Origin: Rosa chinensis
Lineage: Eukaryota > Streptophyta > Magnoliopsida > Rosales > Rosaceae
Assembly (NCBI RefSeq): GCF_002994745.2
Contig: NC_037094.1
Span: 6,370,001 to 6,434,000 of the forward strand
DNA length: 64,000 bases
Reading direction: 5' to 3'
Shown piece after piece: positions 25,921 to 38,146 of the stretch. The translations under genes were made by a program, and so were the position numbers. Under the pieces are notes generated by a model. It was given only the letters and a program-made list of their open reading frames with translations, was not told where the DNA came from and made no database searches. How positions within the stretch are numbered: position 1 is the stretch's first letter; every line of letters starts with the position of its first letter.

Positions 25921-26624
25921 TCATTCAAGGCTTCAAGCTGCCCAGAGCAAACCATATCAAATTGAAACTGAGTTCTTCCCACCGCTAATACAGACAGGGG
26001 CCAGATTAATTTTAGGTACCCTATAGTACAACAAATCCAAGTTTTCATGAACAATTACTGAAATAAATGATTCCAGGGGTTTCACAGGGCTACCTAAATA
26101 GTCTAACAAATCCATTTCACATTCTCACGCACCAAAAAAATAAAAATAAAAAATATATAAGAAAGAAGAAGAAAGTACAGCTCTCGTCTATGCCACAGCA
26201 ATACAAAACAGGCCCTAAGTGAGTAAACTCAATAGTGCCATACAGACTTAAAAGAAAGCGGAGGATGAAGATATCACTGCAATTGTATTATCTACATCAC
26301 ATCCGGAAGTTGCAGGTGCATTACTCACCGTAACTCTTCTATGTGGGAATTTGAGTGTATAATCATTGGGTCATAAAGTGGAAAATAGAAATAAATAACA
26401 ATGAATGCAGTACCGAATTTCAAAATTATAACAAGAAAATAATGTATTGGACAATTCCCAGTCAGTATAATATGCAACCGAGAGAGCAGGAGGGGTAAAA
26501 GTTTCAATTCATTCAAAAAATAATACTGTTTCCAGTTTCAACATCAACAGGGATATACCATTAGATTTGATTGCCAATATAAACTAGAGCAAGAAAACTG
26601 AAGTCAACCTTGTTCTTTTAGAGA

Positions 26625-28440
26625 TCAGAGATCACCATTGATTCCAAATATGCGAACCTTGTGCATGTTTGGGAACTTTGCCACTACCAGCACAAAAACT
26701 GCTAGTGTGTTGAAGAAGAGCATTGGATTTTGATAGTCTGTTGTATGAGATGCTATCAAATACCTGCAAAATCATGAATGAGTTATAAAAGATTGAGCAT
26801 TAAAATAGAATAGCAGCATGTCCAAATAAAGATATACTTCCGTATAATTCTTGTCTACCGACCAAAAAAAAAAAGTATCTTTCTAGTCTAATAGGTCAAG
26901 TGCATTCCATTATACATAAGAACAAAATAAGTATAATCAGCAAAAAGGTGACAAGTAGTTAGTCATGAAGGATTGACTGTATAACTATAACAAGGTTGAA
27001 ACAAACCTAAGGATTTAGATAATACTACTGTCCTTCATTTCACTAGGTCGTCAAAAAGTGTGATCTGTGAAGCCATTAGTAAAGTTCTACACTTAAGAAG
27101 TGTGGAGATATTTAATGGTGCAACCATGCGTTCTCCAGTCTCCACTGTGAAAGAATTTACATTTACTTTTACAAATCCAATCTGAAAGACTTATATAAGA
27201 GAGTTTAAAGTACTTGTGAAATATACGTGAAAGCTTAAAATACTTGGAACGCTTAAAGTACTTACAACACAACAGGCACGACAGTTAGAAACTTTCTGTT
27301 TCGAGTGAGCTGGTTGCCATTGTCTATCTGCTCCCACCAAGTAAGCGCATTGTAGATACCTTGGTCATCAGCAAATGGTGTTCCCTTCTTCCAGTGAAAG
27401 AAATGGTACGTAACCTGAAAGGAAGACGTGAAGACAATCAGAACTAATAAGTGGGTACAAGTATCAACAGCAGGAAGATTGTATGTCACCAACTCTTATG
27501 TAAACATAGTGCGGTGGATAAACATTATTACACAATTGAGTAATCTCCAGCAATGCATCAACTTTTTACTTTTCAGAAAGAAACACATAACAGACACTTC
27601 CACACAGAATTTGCAGCAACTAGTTAATAGCGAGCTTTTAACACCAACACAACTCGAGGGTTGTGAGAATAATATGTTAGTCGCTATTAATTGTGCTATT
27701 TCAAATATGCAATAACCTCAGAAAGCAGTGTCGAACCATAAATATGGATGATTTGAGCATACACAATGTTCACAAAGCCTATGCGCATCCAGAATTTGAC
27801 TAATTTTCCCAACAGCATATCACAAAACAGAGATTTTCAAACTATATAATTACTCTTCAGGACTTGATCAATAAGACATTTATCTCATTCTCCGTCATCC
27901 TGCGTCTTTGGGGTTATGAGATGCGGCCGATTCTCTAAAAACATCTCAGAACAGTCAGATTCTTTCAAATTCCATCCAATCTACTACAACCCGTACATCA
28001 TCTTTCGTGCTCCGATACAGAGAGATTAACGTGCTCACTTCCACGAGTGTTTACCTATTGAAATTCTCAGCTTTGTTTTTGCTATTAAGCAACGAAATTG
28101 ATTCAAATTCATCATCAAAACCCTAAGGATTCAGATTCACAATCCCCCAAATTTGACCAAAAATCCACACACAGACGCATAGATGAGCAGGAAACTAAGC
28201 AAGCGAGCTAAGATTGGTAATGAAATCAAACAAAACAAAGGAGAAGGAAAGAGGAGAGATTACGAGAAAATGGGCGAGGTGGACGATGGTCCAGGCCATG
28301 CCGGGAGAGCAAGAGAAGAGGCAGAGAACGATGAGCCATGAAAAGAAGACGATGAGAATGTAGGTGGTCCAAACGCCGGGGTACGTAAACCATTCCGTGT
28401 TCCGATTCAGATCCGTCGGTCGCACCGCCGTCACGTACAT
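26625..28440 (-). CDS. ORM: ORM/ORMDL family protein (serine palmitoyltransferase regulator)
   Basis: Predicted as three minus-strand exons: 28264-28440, 27266-27414 and 26625-26763. All borders are GT..AG and phases agree (0, then 2). The product is 154 residues, the usual ORM length. The start MYVTAVRPTDLNRNTEW is the conserved ORM N terminus; an upstream in-frame codon run (WEEEEE) is not part of conserved members. The core includes CSPGMAWTIVHLAHF, YHFFHWKKGTPFADDQG and TWWEQIDNG, and the C terminus contains LVVAKFPNMHKVRIFGING. Hydrophobic segments lie at about residues 25-45, 46-63 and 100-138. ORM proteins sit in the endoplasmic reticulum membrane and restrain serine palmitoyltransferase, the first step of sphingolipid synthesis. 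All conserved blocks are present, so I expect it to be functional. Confidence 0.96.
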
Positions 28441-29422
28441 CTCCTCCTCCTCCTCCCACACCGTTGGATTTCCGGATTTGGATATGTGCGGCGGAGATTG
28501 AACGGAAAAGAAGAGAGAGAGAGAGCTAGGAGATGGAGATGTAGATGAAGAGCGGCGACGATGAAGAAGGTAATGAGGAGGAGATGCTCATCATCACCAA
28601 CCAGAAAGTCTAGTCGTGATATCAATCGTATTTGATAGACATTTCAATAACGATTTTTTTTTTTTTTTTTTTTCTGGGCCGGTGATGACTTAACAAACTG
28701 CTGGGTCCACATGGCTCTCGTTAATATCTAAATATCATGGGTTTTTTATTTATTAAAAAAAAAAGAATTATATTTTTTTTTTTAACTGAATATAGCATGG
28801 TACGTGTGATAGAATGTTCAGTATTATTTGTTTGCGATTAAAAATAGTCAGGAGTGCTAGTTAGATGATTTCAACATAAATTAGAATCAAATATCATGCT
28901 TGAAACTATGACATACTCGAAAGTGTAGTAGAATATCTTATCAAATGCCTATTTTTTATTTGTTAGAATTAACCTTAATATTGAAATAATATGATAATAA
29001 ACAAAGTTTCATATTTACCCCAAAGAATGGTTAGACCTATGATTGACCTCCAAGAAGGATATAATCAAAAGCATGGGTGTGGTGAAGAGCTTTTAGATGT
29101 GAACAGAATCACCCCCAGAAAATCTTGTTCCAAGTAAAATTTGAAAAAAAAAAAACATTCTTCATTATTTTCGCTAAAAAAAACATGAATTTATTCAAAT
29201 GCTACAGAAATTCAACGGTGTATAAAACTATGAATAAACATAAGTGGGAACCTTAGTTGTACTGGAGAATAATATGGGGAAAATGCATAGAAATGAGGCC
29301 CAATCTTCTTAGAAGGAGCTCAATTATGTCAAAGATACATGAATGCAATGGAATCATTACCAGTTTGATAATGTCCTTCCACTGAAATAAAACAATATTA
29401 CAACATATGAGAGCAAAAACTA
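28441..29422. other. ORM 5' region and BTB gene 3' side
   Basis: The first 130 bp upstream of the ORM start on the minus strand are purine/pyrimidine-biased (GAGAGAGAG), fitting a 5' leader. A long T run lies near 28652-28672. The rest is AT-rich and includes the likely 3' UTR of the BTB gene. Confidence 0.45.
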
Positions 29423-30718
29423 TCAGAGGGTAAGTGTGGCATTGCCAGCCCCATCCAATCCCTCCACTAATCTTCTCTTTGCAGACTTTGTTCTGAAACA
29501 CCAGACCTCAAAAGCCTCGCTCAAGTCCGGATACCGAACCTGCTCGGCTCTCATCCAGTCCGCCAGAATGTCGGCTTGATCATTCGATGGCAACGCTAGT
29601 ACTAAGGTGACAATGGCACCTTCGATCGTCTGGCACAAGTCTTCGTTCATCTTGTATGGAAAACCTGTGTCCTCGCTGCCCCTTTTATCCAAGAGTGGCT
29701 TCATCTTCCTAATATAAGGGAGCCATGACTTCAGTAATGTCAAGCGAATTGGAGCTGGAAGAATCACATTACCATACCCAACTGCTTCCAAGACTTTAGC
29801 AGTCACTTCTATGAGCTTAATCTTCAAGCCCCACATAAACGAATCAAGTTTCTTGTCCTCGATCACTCCTAAAACATTACTGGAGCTTTCAGCCCAGTTG
29901 GAAACGAAATCCTTCATCAAATCCATCTTTCCCAGTATGCTACACATCCATTCAAGATCCGATAAACTATGCATTATTTTCTCATCTGCTGTCTCGGATG
30001 CAAGGTCTGGCTCCAAAAGTAAGGAAGACAGATCCTTTTCAAATGTTGCACAAATATGTGACAGACCTGTTCTTACCACTGATCTGACTTCATCATCTGC
30101 TGTGACCAACGGTGTATCCTCATCTTCTCCTAACATGTATTCGACTTGCTCTTGAGCAGAAGTTTTAAGCTCATTGCCGAATGGAGGACATGGTCCAACA
30201 ATGGATGTGGCCACACGAATTGCTGAGATCAAAACAGTTTTGGTGGCAGCTAAATCAACAGGTTGGATCCTAGCTATTATGGGCATAGCTACAGGACCCA
30301 ACTTTGATACAGCTTTTAAGATGTGCTCTTCTTCTTTGTCCTCCCAAGGAACAGCCTCCAAGTACTGGATGCAGCAGGACACAATCTCGTCACACTTGAA
30401 GGAAACTGCTGACTGAAGAATACCGACAGCAGACTTAACAGAGTCCAATGCGTCCAAAATCAACTCTGTTGGAAGATAGAGCAGCCTCAACAGGTTGACA
30501 TGGTGATCATAGTTGAACTCAGAGCAATGAACATTAATGGAATTACTAGGGTCTGGATTAGACAACCGTTCAGCAAAGTACTTGCTCCTTTTTATGAGAA
30601 CAGATGAGTGGGAGTAAAACTGTTGGTGTCTTCCTTCTCTGTCCTTCAAGCAGATGACAACGTCGCTGGTATTCTGATCACCAAGTCTGCAAGGCTTGGT
30701 TTTCAAAGCTTTGTCCAT
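29423..30718 (-). CDS. BTB/POZ domain protein (At3g05675-like)
   Basis: One uninterrupted coding exon of 431 residues. I take the ATG at 30718 (MDKALKTKPCRLGDQ). The open frame extends four codons further upstream (LLPH), with a TTG first codon at 30730 and no other in-frame ATG. Residues about 15-110 form a BTB/POZ domain: TSDVVICLKDREG, then HSSVLIKRSKYFAERLS. A long alpha-helical plant-specific C-terminal region follows (PWEDKEEEHI, FVSNWAESS, LLKSWLPYIRKMKPL, CQTIEGAIVTLVLALPSNDQ, ADWMRAEQVRYPDLSEAFEVW). BTB proteins of this kind may act as CUL3 ubiquitin-ligase adaptors, but the substrate is unknown. The gene ends about 1 kb from the ORM start and lies on the same strand. Confidence 0.93.
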   Translation of the reverse strand: MDKALKTKPCRLGDQNTSDVVICLKDREGRHQQFYSHSSVLIKRSKYFAERLSNPDPSNSINVHCSEFNYDHHVNLLRLLYLPTELILDALDSVKSAVGILQSAVSFKCDEIVSCCIQYLEAVPWEDKEEEHILKAVSKLGPVAMPIIARIQPVDLAATKTVLISAIRVATSIVGPCPPFGNELKTSAQEQVEYMLGEDEDTPLVTADDEVRSVVRTGLSHICATFEKDLSSLLLEPDLASETADEKIMHSLSDLEWMCSILGKMDLMKDFVSNWAESSSNVLGVIEDKKLDSFMWGLKIKLIEVTAKVLEAVGYGNVILPAPIRLTLLKSWLPYIRKMKPLLDKRGSEDTGFPYKMNEDLCQTIEGAIVTLVLALPSNDQADILADWMRAEQVRYPDLSEAFEVWCFRTKSAKRRLVEGLDGAGNATLTL

Positions 30719-31940
30719 GTGCGGCAACAAGGTTCATGCTTTAAACAATTGACAGAGCACACTAACTTCAACTGAAATTACAATTTGACATAGGCAGTTG
30801 GTCAATCCACATAAATTCAAAGAAATACAAACAAATCATGCACTCAAAAGTAGTTTGAACAATAACACGATCCAAAACACCACGATAACGTATTACGTAT
30901 CAATAACTGAATATTTTCAAAGTGCTTTGCAAGCTAACAATAGCTGATCCATGTTCCATACATCTACACAAAGTATGAAATGTGTATAGAACTGACCACG
31001 GTTTCTTCAATATTCATTAAACAATGAATTTCACAGACAATCATGACTCCATGAAACCCAGTACATGTTAAGAAATTACATCCACTAGTAACAAAGAAGA
31101 CACCTTCACCTACAAAGTAGTATCCCAATCAACAAAACCAACAAAGCTCACAAATCAATTCCTCAATCCACATAATTCATGTTAAAATATCTACTAACAC
31201 TAGAAGCTGTAAATAATTAACGAGACAAATTAAGAACTAAACCCAAAAATGGTTCTAGCAAAAGATGACTAATTGATGGAAACCCAATTGATTCAGGAAG
31301 TCCCCATTCAACTATTTGGCATCTCAAATTCAAAGTTCCAATCTTTCTAATCATCCCAAAATAAAGATTCTTCCTTTCTTTCAATTGGGAATTCTTGAAT
31401 GAAAAAAAAAAACACAACTCACCCCCTAATTGTATGAACTGCAGAAATGGGTTCCAAGCTTTAACTGCAGAAACCGGATCCGCTGTGAATTGCTGAATTT
31501 TCCAGCAGTTTTTTTTTTAATTGAAAGGCGCATAGATGAAAGCCATCAGGTGTTTCCAGAGTTCTCTGAATTTCTTAGTTGAGCTTCAGCTAATCAACTG
31601 AGAAACAAAAACTTTGAGATGTGAGTGAAGGGACAAAAGTTGTTTGAATGACCAAAATGGCCTGGAGTTTGATTGTAGCTAGGGTGATGTGTTAAGGGAT
31701 GGGAGGAGATTAGTGAATTTCTTAAAGGGCAATTTGGTGCAATAAAACATGGGAGACGAGATAGTACATCACCCTTAGAATGGGGGCAAATGATTGGTAG
31801 AGAGACTGGGGTATGTGTATGGAATTGGATCTAAGCATGAAACATATCTTTTCTTTCTAGTTAGTGTAGGAGGATCAACACCCAAAAGTTGGCTACTTTT
31901 TCTTTAGTTTTATCACAACTTGCACAAGTTGCAACCAAGT
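30719..31940 (-). other. BTB gene 5' region with a probable leader intron
   Basis: A strong donor (GTGAGT on the minus strand, at 31422-31417) and AT-rich sequence down to about 30.75 kb suggest a 5' UTR intron. A short upstream ATG, out of frame with the coding start, lies just before it (about 30738). The first exon would be near 31.43-31.6 kb. This is inference; there is no coding evidence. Confidence 0.35.
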
Positions 31941-32099
31941 GCCGAGTTGATTCAATTTTCTAAACAGAGCCAAATGGAGTTTGCTATCAATGTTTCCTAA
32001 TGCTACAGATATTATGGATACCATTTGGGCCCAAACTCCCAGGTAATTAGAAAGATCAGTAGCTTAACTAAATTATCAAGTCATAATTTATATATCTTA

Positions 32100-32262
32100 T
32101 TGGTAAGAGTCTCCAAGTGTAGAACCCCCACATTTCGACATTAAGGTTTGCATTCTGCCGACGTTGATCCGAGTTTAAATCCCAATTTATTCTTGATGGC
32201 TAAAAGGAATGAAACTTTTGAGAATACCGTGCGATCTCGATAAAAAATCATTTAAAAAAAAA
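32100..32262 (+). mobile_element. SINE insertion present only in copy A
   Basis: Contains a tRNA-promoter-like layout (TTGGTAAGAG, then GATCCGAGTTTAAATCCCA) and ends in an A run (32253-32262). The paralogous sites in copies B and C (around 37745 and 48015) read straight across without it, which supports an insertion. Confidence 0.65.
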
Positions 32263-32310
32263 ACATTGTTTTTGTAGTTTGTTCACTTTCTTTCTTCTTT
32301 CAACTGTAAA

Positions 32311-32470
32311 TTATTCTATGCACCGACGGTGCAATAACCCAACCTTTATAAAATAATCTCAACCCTTGATATTTATTATCAACTTTATTTTTAATAAATA
32401 AAAAGTGTATTTAATGCAATCTAACCATTTATTTGTGTTGGTGCAAGTGTACGGCGGTGCTCTGAATACT
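32311..32470. mobile_element. Short MITE with CACCG-type termini
   Basis: CACCGACGGTGCAATAA at the left and TACGGCGGTGC at the right are roughly inverted. A related unit lies at about 39190-39332 (shared CCCTTGATATTT, TTGGTGCAAGTG). Copies B and C lack the insertion. Confidence 0.5.
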
Positions 32471-33229
32471 CCCCCCTTCTTTCAACTTGAAATTTTTTCA
32501 AGAATTAGCCACAACCTCTATACCTCTATTCACTAGAGTTGGGTCCTTTTAGTGACTCTGCACCTGCTCTTTATTTGATGATGGTTGGGGAGATTTCTTG
32601 TGCGTTTAGCCGTCTCTCATACAATCATTAATAATTGAGTCATTAGCTACGAGAATGCGAGGAAGGCTGCAATTTCCCACAACACACACTTCGACAATAA
32701 GAAATTGAGGGTATAATTTTGTGATAATGATGGTCCCATTATGTGATAATGATGGTCCCTGCTTAACTAATTGTTCATTTAAGAAATTAAGTTTTCATGG
32801 ACATGCAGTGGGAATGCCTAATCACATACAATTTCCAATTTTCAAAGTGAGAGGAATTTCCAATTTTCAAAGTGAGAGGAACATAGAGACTGGCCTTAAA
32901 TTCGATTTTGAGGACGTTGGTGCCCACAAACTTGACTTCAATGTGGAGAATCTTTTTTTTTTTTTTGAATACATAATGTGGAAAATCTTCCATCCTTAAC
33001 TTTTGTTTGGTGTTTAGTGGGTTGGTATCAGGGTAAATCTGGAAATCTTTACTTTAACTTCTTTGGTCTGTTGCTGAACTCAAAACAAGTGTCAGCTTAC
33101 TTATCCAATTTGAAGATTCCTAAGAGAAACATTTTTAGGATAAGGTTTTCCTTGCATATAAATCCAGGTCTCAGTCCATATTGAGTAGTCACACTAATAA
33201 CATTGGTACCAGAAATTAATAATCCAGTG

Positions 33230-33615
33230 ATGGCTTCCTCCTTATCCAAGTTTCATTTGCCTCTTGCCTTTGTTGTTTTGATCTTGTTCCAGCTCTCTTT
33301 TTATGCCGCAGCAGACCCTCCTGGTATGTACGATGTATCTCTCCCTCTGTGATATATCTTATATTAGAGCTAAATTTTGATCTATGGTGAACTGCAGAAA
33401 GCGATCTTTGCAATTTCGACGATGAAACTGACTTGGACTATAGTCTGGCACCAAAACATGTTAATGCCAGAGGCAGTTGCCTTTACATAGGTGACTGTAA
33501 CAGAAGTAAGGACTGCAAGCCCCTATGTGCAGCCAAGGGTATTAGTGCAATGAAATGTGTTACCAACCCAGCTGGTGGAAAGCATTGTTGTTGTGCTCTC
33601 CCTAAACCCAAGTAG
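33230..33615 (+). CDS. Secreted cysteine-rich defensin-like peptide
   Basis: Predicted as two exons, 33230-33323 and 33398-33615, with a 74-bp intron (G|GTATGT..TGCAG|AA), giving 103 residues. Residues 1-28 form a clear signal peptide (SKFHLPLAFVVLILFQLSF core, then YAAA before D29). The mature part is acidic at first (DLCNFDDETDLD) and then carries a Cys-rich core with nine cysteines, ending in KHCCCALPKPK. The spacing (CNRSKDCKPLC, MKC, CCC) and the gene form (signal in exon 1, Cys core in exon 2) fit plant defensin-like peptides. The likely role is antimicrobial or signalling in the apoplast, but no closer assignment is possible. A decayed copy lies at 38395-38553. Confidence 0.82.
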
Positions 33616-34155
33616 CCACCACAATGACCATATCATAATGTAGGAATATATATGATGAATAATGTAAGAGAAGTGGGCTTGGGTTTGTTTGATTGTGATG
33701 ATTGACAAATTTCTCTTGGGCCCTTGTTTCTGTATGAATTCAAAGCTCATTGTGAGAACCCAATAATCAAATGGAAGGGAATATATTCAATCTATTAACT
33801 TCAATGCAGAACAACTCGATTAAACCAATTAGTGTTGTGGGGAACTCGATCATTATACTAAAAAATGATAAGTAATGTGAAACTGAGCAGGTAAACTAAG
33901 AGTCCTCCATAATCAAAGTAATTTGAGGTAAAAGATTGATTTCATATCTTAATCCCAGGTTTGTTTCTGCATGACTGGCCTCTATTTAACATTTTCCATT
34001 CATTTTCCTTTCACCAGCGTAAAGATGCCTGAATTGAGTCATGGGAATGGATCCAGCGATTTCAACGAAGATTTTAATGAAATCGGTAATTGGAGCCTTG
34101 TAGATTTTAATTGGATGTTGAAATGGATTACAAACCCGTTCATTGTTACATTTTA

Positions 34156-34323
34156 GGGCCTATTACGAGCAAGGGGGATTGAGGATTTTCTTTGAGCTCG
34201 AGTCTACTACTACTGGTGAATTCATGAGAAGGAAAATGACGATCATGTCATTAGCAGTGAACGGGCTAACTCTGCAGGAGTTGAATTGTTTCCCACTCAA
34301 CAAATTCCTCGAGCTGCTGTCTG
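34156..34323 (+). pseudogene. Fragment of the copy C plastid-type protein gene
   Basis: The translation (RAYYEQGGLRIFFELES, FMRRKMTIMSLAVNGLTL, LNCFPLNKFLELLS) matches residues about 213-266 of the gene at 49827-50717. Both the 5' two-thirds of that gene and its C terminus are missing. It is a duplication remnant, about 540 bp after the defensin-like gene. Confidence 0.8.
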
Positions 34324-35570
34324 GTTACATGAAGGGGAGATATTACATGAAGAACAGCATAGGGTGGTGGTCATTTCCCACTCACAAATGCACAGTATCT
34401 CAACCTCTATTGAATTCGGCAAGGAGTCTATTTTCCAATGCATAAGATATACTCTTGGTTAACCTCACAGAAGACGAAGAAATTCTGCATTCTCAGATTC
34501 TGTTACTGTGCATTTGAGAAATTGTGTTGTTTCATTATTTCTCTTAACAATATGTCTTTCATTCAATTTATTTCATCCTAAACAGTCCTGTCAAGTCATA
34601 TCCAGATATGATACATATACCATAGAAATATAGACAATAACCCTTTTATCAGAAAAGACAAAAGACTTGTGCTTAGTTTCATCAAGCTTCACTGGGGACA
34701 TAATTTAATCACCAATTTTTATGAAGTGGTATACCGTGCAAACACTAAAGATATGCCTGTACACTTCATTTCTGTCTAATACTCTATTTTTTTTTTTTAG
34801 CAATTAATCTGTTCGTGCTTATTAATCAGTTCATTCAAAGGATTTGGAACCTGGGGGTCCAGGGCCTTGAGTGTGGGGGATGAAATCAACTGTCTCAGAT
34901 TTTTGTGTCTCAATTATGTCCCGTCAATATGATTGGTCCACAGAGATTAAAAAATAAAACAAAATAATGAGAACAGCTGATTTCATCCTTGAGTGGGGAT
35001 AGTCCCTAAGGTTAATGCAAGTGGTATTTTTGAACTGTTTAATGGAATTCATGCAACAACATAATTCAGTTCCACAAAACTACTATCTGTTTTCCTCCAC
35101 AACTAAAGTCCTACAACTTGGAGAATAATCATAAGATTGCATACACAGTAATCAATGATCAGATCCTGTTCTATACCATGTGATCTTCAGAGTTGTCCTC
35201 AGTTTGCTCATCTAAATCATATCAATATAGGAATTTAGTCATCATAGAATATCAATCAACGGAGACAGAAAAGCATGGTAAAAAATGGTTTCAGCATACA
35301 GGTAGTTTTGTAATATATTTTCATAAGAGCTAATGGTCTTAATCTAAGCAAGGTTCATTTCTTTTAGAGTTTGATTTAAGCATGTCAGATTCCAATAGAG
35401 ATTGACATAAGATTGAATAATAGACGAATGGTTGATGATGCACAACTGTAATGAATTTTTGTTAAGTCTATCTATTTTTGTAACCAACATATAAAAAACA
35501 GTGTTGGTTAGAATAATTTTTTTAGAAAAATCTAAATAGACAAACCTGATTAGTATACCGACTTTTTGCT
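34324..35570. other. Intergenic sequence
   Basis: AT-rich DNA with no recognised gene or repeat boundary. Confidence 0.5.
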
Positions 35571-35573
35571 TAT

Positions 35574-35967
35574 ATAAATATATGGATTAAATTTTGTTTA
35601 GTCCATGTACTCTGACCATTTTTTCGTTTCAATCCCTAACATTTTCAATTAATTTGAAAAGTCCCTGACGTTATAATTTTTCTCCAATATGTCCTCACCA
35701 TGAAGATTAAGTCAAATTGGGTAATTAAGTTGCTGACGTGGCAATCCAAGCCACGCCAACTCAGCTCGATATAAATATATGGATTAAATTTTGTTTAGTC
35801 CATGTACTCTGACCATTTTTTCGTTTCAATCCCTAACATTTTCAATTAATTTGAAAAGTCCCTGACGTTATAATTTTTCTCCAATAAGTCCTCACCATGA
35901 AGATTAAGTCAAATTGGGTAATTAAGTTGCTGACGTGGCAATCCAAGCCACGCCAACTCAGCTCGAT
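35574..35967. repeat. 197-bp tandem duplication of the MULE left end
   Basis: The block starting ATAAATATATGGATTAAA is repeated after 197 bp with almost no change (one difference seen: CCAATATGTCC versus CCAATAAGTCC). Confidence 0.93.
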
Positions 35968-37551
35968 AATAGTGAAATACCCAATATAACCCTATGATCT
36001 TTCTCCCTTCCTTTTTTTTTCTTTTCTTCCTACCTCCTTCTTCACACCCAAACCACCACCACCGAGCTCTCTCTCCAGCTCAACCACCAATCCCATTGCC
36101 ATCATATATCAACAAATTCCAAGAACTACACCTGCATAATCAATCAAACCAACATATTCAAAATCTGGGTATTTCCCAAGTTCATCAAAAACCAAATTCC
36201 ACCTCAAATTAACCCCAATTCTTTCTCCGAACCCAAAATTATCCAAATGAGACCCAGAACCTACATTCTCAGTTGCAAAATTTGTAGCCAAATCTGCCCA
36301 TGAAAACACTTTCAATTCAATTAGTGAGTTTCGCTACTATTAGTGACAATCATCGGGCAAAGACATCTAGCTACTTGATTCTTAATGGCGTGGAAGATGG
36401 CAGAGCTGTCCAAATGGTCCAATGACTTAATCGGAAACACTAAGTTACCACCGGCATAGCTGCCCGAATCGGTTGGGAATACTCCGAGAACCAGAAGCGC
36501 TTTTTGGAATCGAGGAGTTTCACTGATGATCATCTTCTTCACCTGGTCTTCTCTCAGAGGCGATTCTTGAAACTCACATATCGAATTATGGAAAAATTCG
36601 AATCCATCTTCACTCTTGTGTATGAAATTGTTAGATTCGACAATTGGGAATTGTGTGATTGCGATTTGCGACGGAGTTGATGATAGAGTTGAGAGAATTG
36701 GGAAAAAACTTACGCATGGATTTGCTATTCCATCTAGAGAAGCAAACCTGAGATTTCGTTAATGGCGTGGAAGATGGCGGAGCCGTCCAATGATTTCGCC
36801 GTGATCTCTATCTTTGATGAATCCTATCTTCTTCGTCCCAAGAGGCACAAACCTATCTCCCTCGTCCCGAGAGGCACAAACCTCCAACTCTTTGAATTCA
36901 AATCAAACAGTTGTGTCTACGATGGAGGGTCGGCGACTGCAACGGCAGATAGGAGTTGAAGTGAGTCGGGGATTCGATGGGTAGGTGGTATACTCCACCA
37001 GCTTGCTGTGACCATTCCCATGGCTGTGCTTCTTCCGGCGGAGCATATTCGTAGTGATATAAGATTTTGGAATTGAATTCCGGTTTGCTGTTGTGAGTTT
37101 GATTATTAAGTTTTGTGTTGTTGATGTTCAGTAGAATCTGATTTGTGTGGCAGTTGGTTGTGTGCAATTCGATCTGGAGCTTGGTTTTTCCGGTCATGGG
37201 GGACGACGGCCAAGTCTGGGTCTCAATTGAATTTGAAGCAAGGTAGGGAGGAAGAAGAAGGTAGGCAAAAAGAAAAGAAAAAAAGGGAATAAACAAATTA
37301 AAAGAAAAAAATGAAGGGGTGAAACTGTGAAAGAAAACAAGGCTGGAATGGTCATTTTATCCCTTAAATGGGACCCATCAAGCTGAAATGGCGTGGACAT
37401 GATTGCCATATCAGTGACATAACGGAGCATCATAACGGAGTGGATCTATTGGAGGGAACTTGAGAGGTCAAAGAGTTTTTAGATAAAATTGAAATGTTAG
37501 GGATTGAAATGATGTTTGAGGCAAAGGACAAGGACTAAACAAAATTTAATC
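35583..37551. mobile_element. Mutator-like element with duplicated left end
   Basis: The left GGATTAAATTTTGTTTAGTCC and the complement of the right end match, and 9-bp flanks ATAAATATA occur at 35574-35582 and 37552-37560. The terminal sequence resembles that of the element at 4151-5532 (GGATTAAAT..TTTAGTCC), so they are probably relatives. The interior holds two related short stretches (GGCGTGGAAGATGGC near 36385 and 36763) and open frames without known domains, which may be captured gene pieces. Confidence 0.8.
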
Positions 37552-37776
37552 ATAAATATATCAAATCACTCAAAACAGCAGCCTTTGAAATACATAAGTA
37601 ACCCGCAGCATGGCGTGGCGTCATTCAGCCCCGTAGTGTTTCCTAATGCTATAGATCCTATGGATACCATTTGGGTCCCAAGCTCCCAAGTAATTTCAAA
37701 TATTATTAGCTTAACGAAATTATCAACTCGTAAATTATTTATCTTATACACAAACATTGTGTTTATATTTTGCACA

Positions 37777-38146
37777 ATGAAGAATATCACAAATTGTCAC
37801 TCAATTTTTACCTATTTGACACTTTAGTCACTCACCTTTTAAATATATCACTTTGGTCACTCAACTTTAACTCTGTTACTCAGTTTAGTCACTTAATTAA
37901 TTTTTTAATTAAAAAAAAATTTATTTGCCACAATATTAATGATATTTTCATCCAATCAATTGTGAAAAATTGAGAAATCTGTGTTATAATAATTGGGAGA
38001 AGTGATTAAAGTGAGATAAACCTTTGGGTGACGTACTAAAGTGATTGACAGAGTAATAGTTGAGTGACTAAAATGATATATTTGAAAGGTGAGTGATCAA
38101 AGTGTCGAATGAGTCATAGTTGAGTGACCATTTGTGAAATTCTCCC
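37777..38146. mobile_element. MITE inside copy B
   Basis: The inverted ends TCACAAATTGTCACTCAA and TTGAGTGACCATTTGTGA pair, and similarity runs inward for about 60 bp. Near-duplicate flanks TTTGCACA and TTTGTACA correspond to the uninterrupted TTTGCACA in copy C. The 8-bp flank fits a hAT or Mutator type. Confidence 0.7.

Larger units (their letters stand above)
31940..34323 (+). repeat. Segmental duplication copy A
   Basis: Shares three or more diverged blocks with 37.65-38.64 kb (copy B) and 47.83-50.72 kb (copy C). The blocks include CAAGTTGCAACCAAGTGCC, TATGGATACCATTTGGG and GATAATGATGGTCC. It carries the defensin-like gene and a fragment of the copy C gene. Confidence 0.8.

Noticed and set aside
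29811..30416. Two plus-strand frames of 114 and 80 codons
   Set aside because: They are antisense shadows of the BTB/POZ coding exon.
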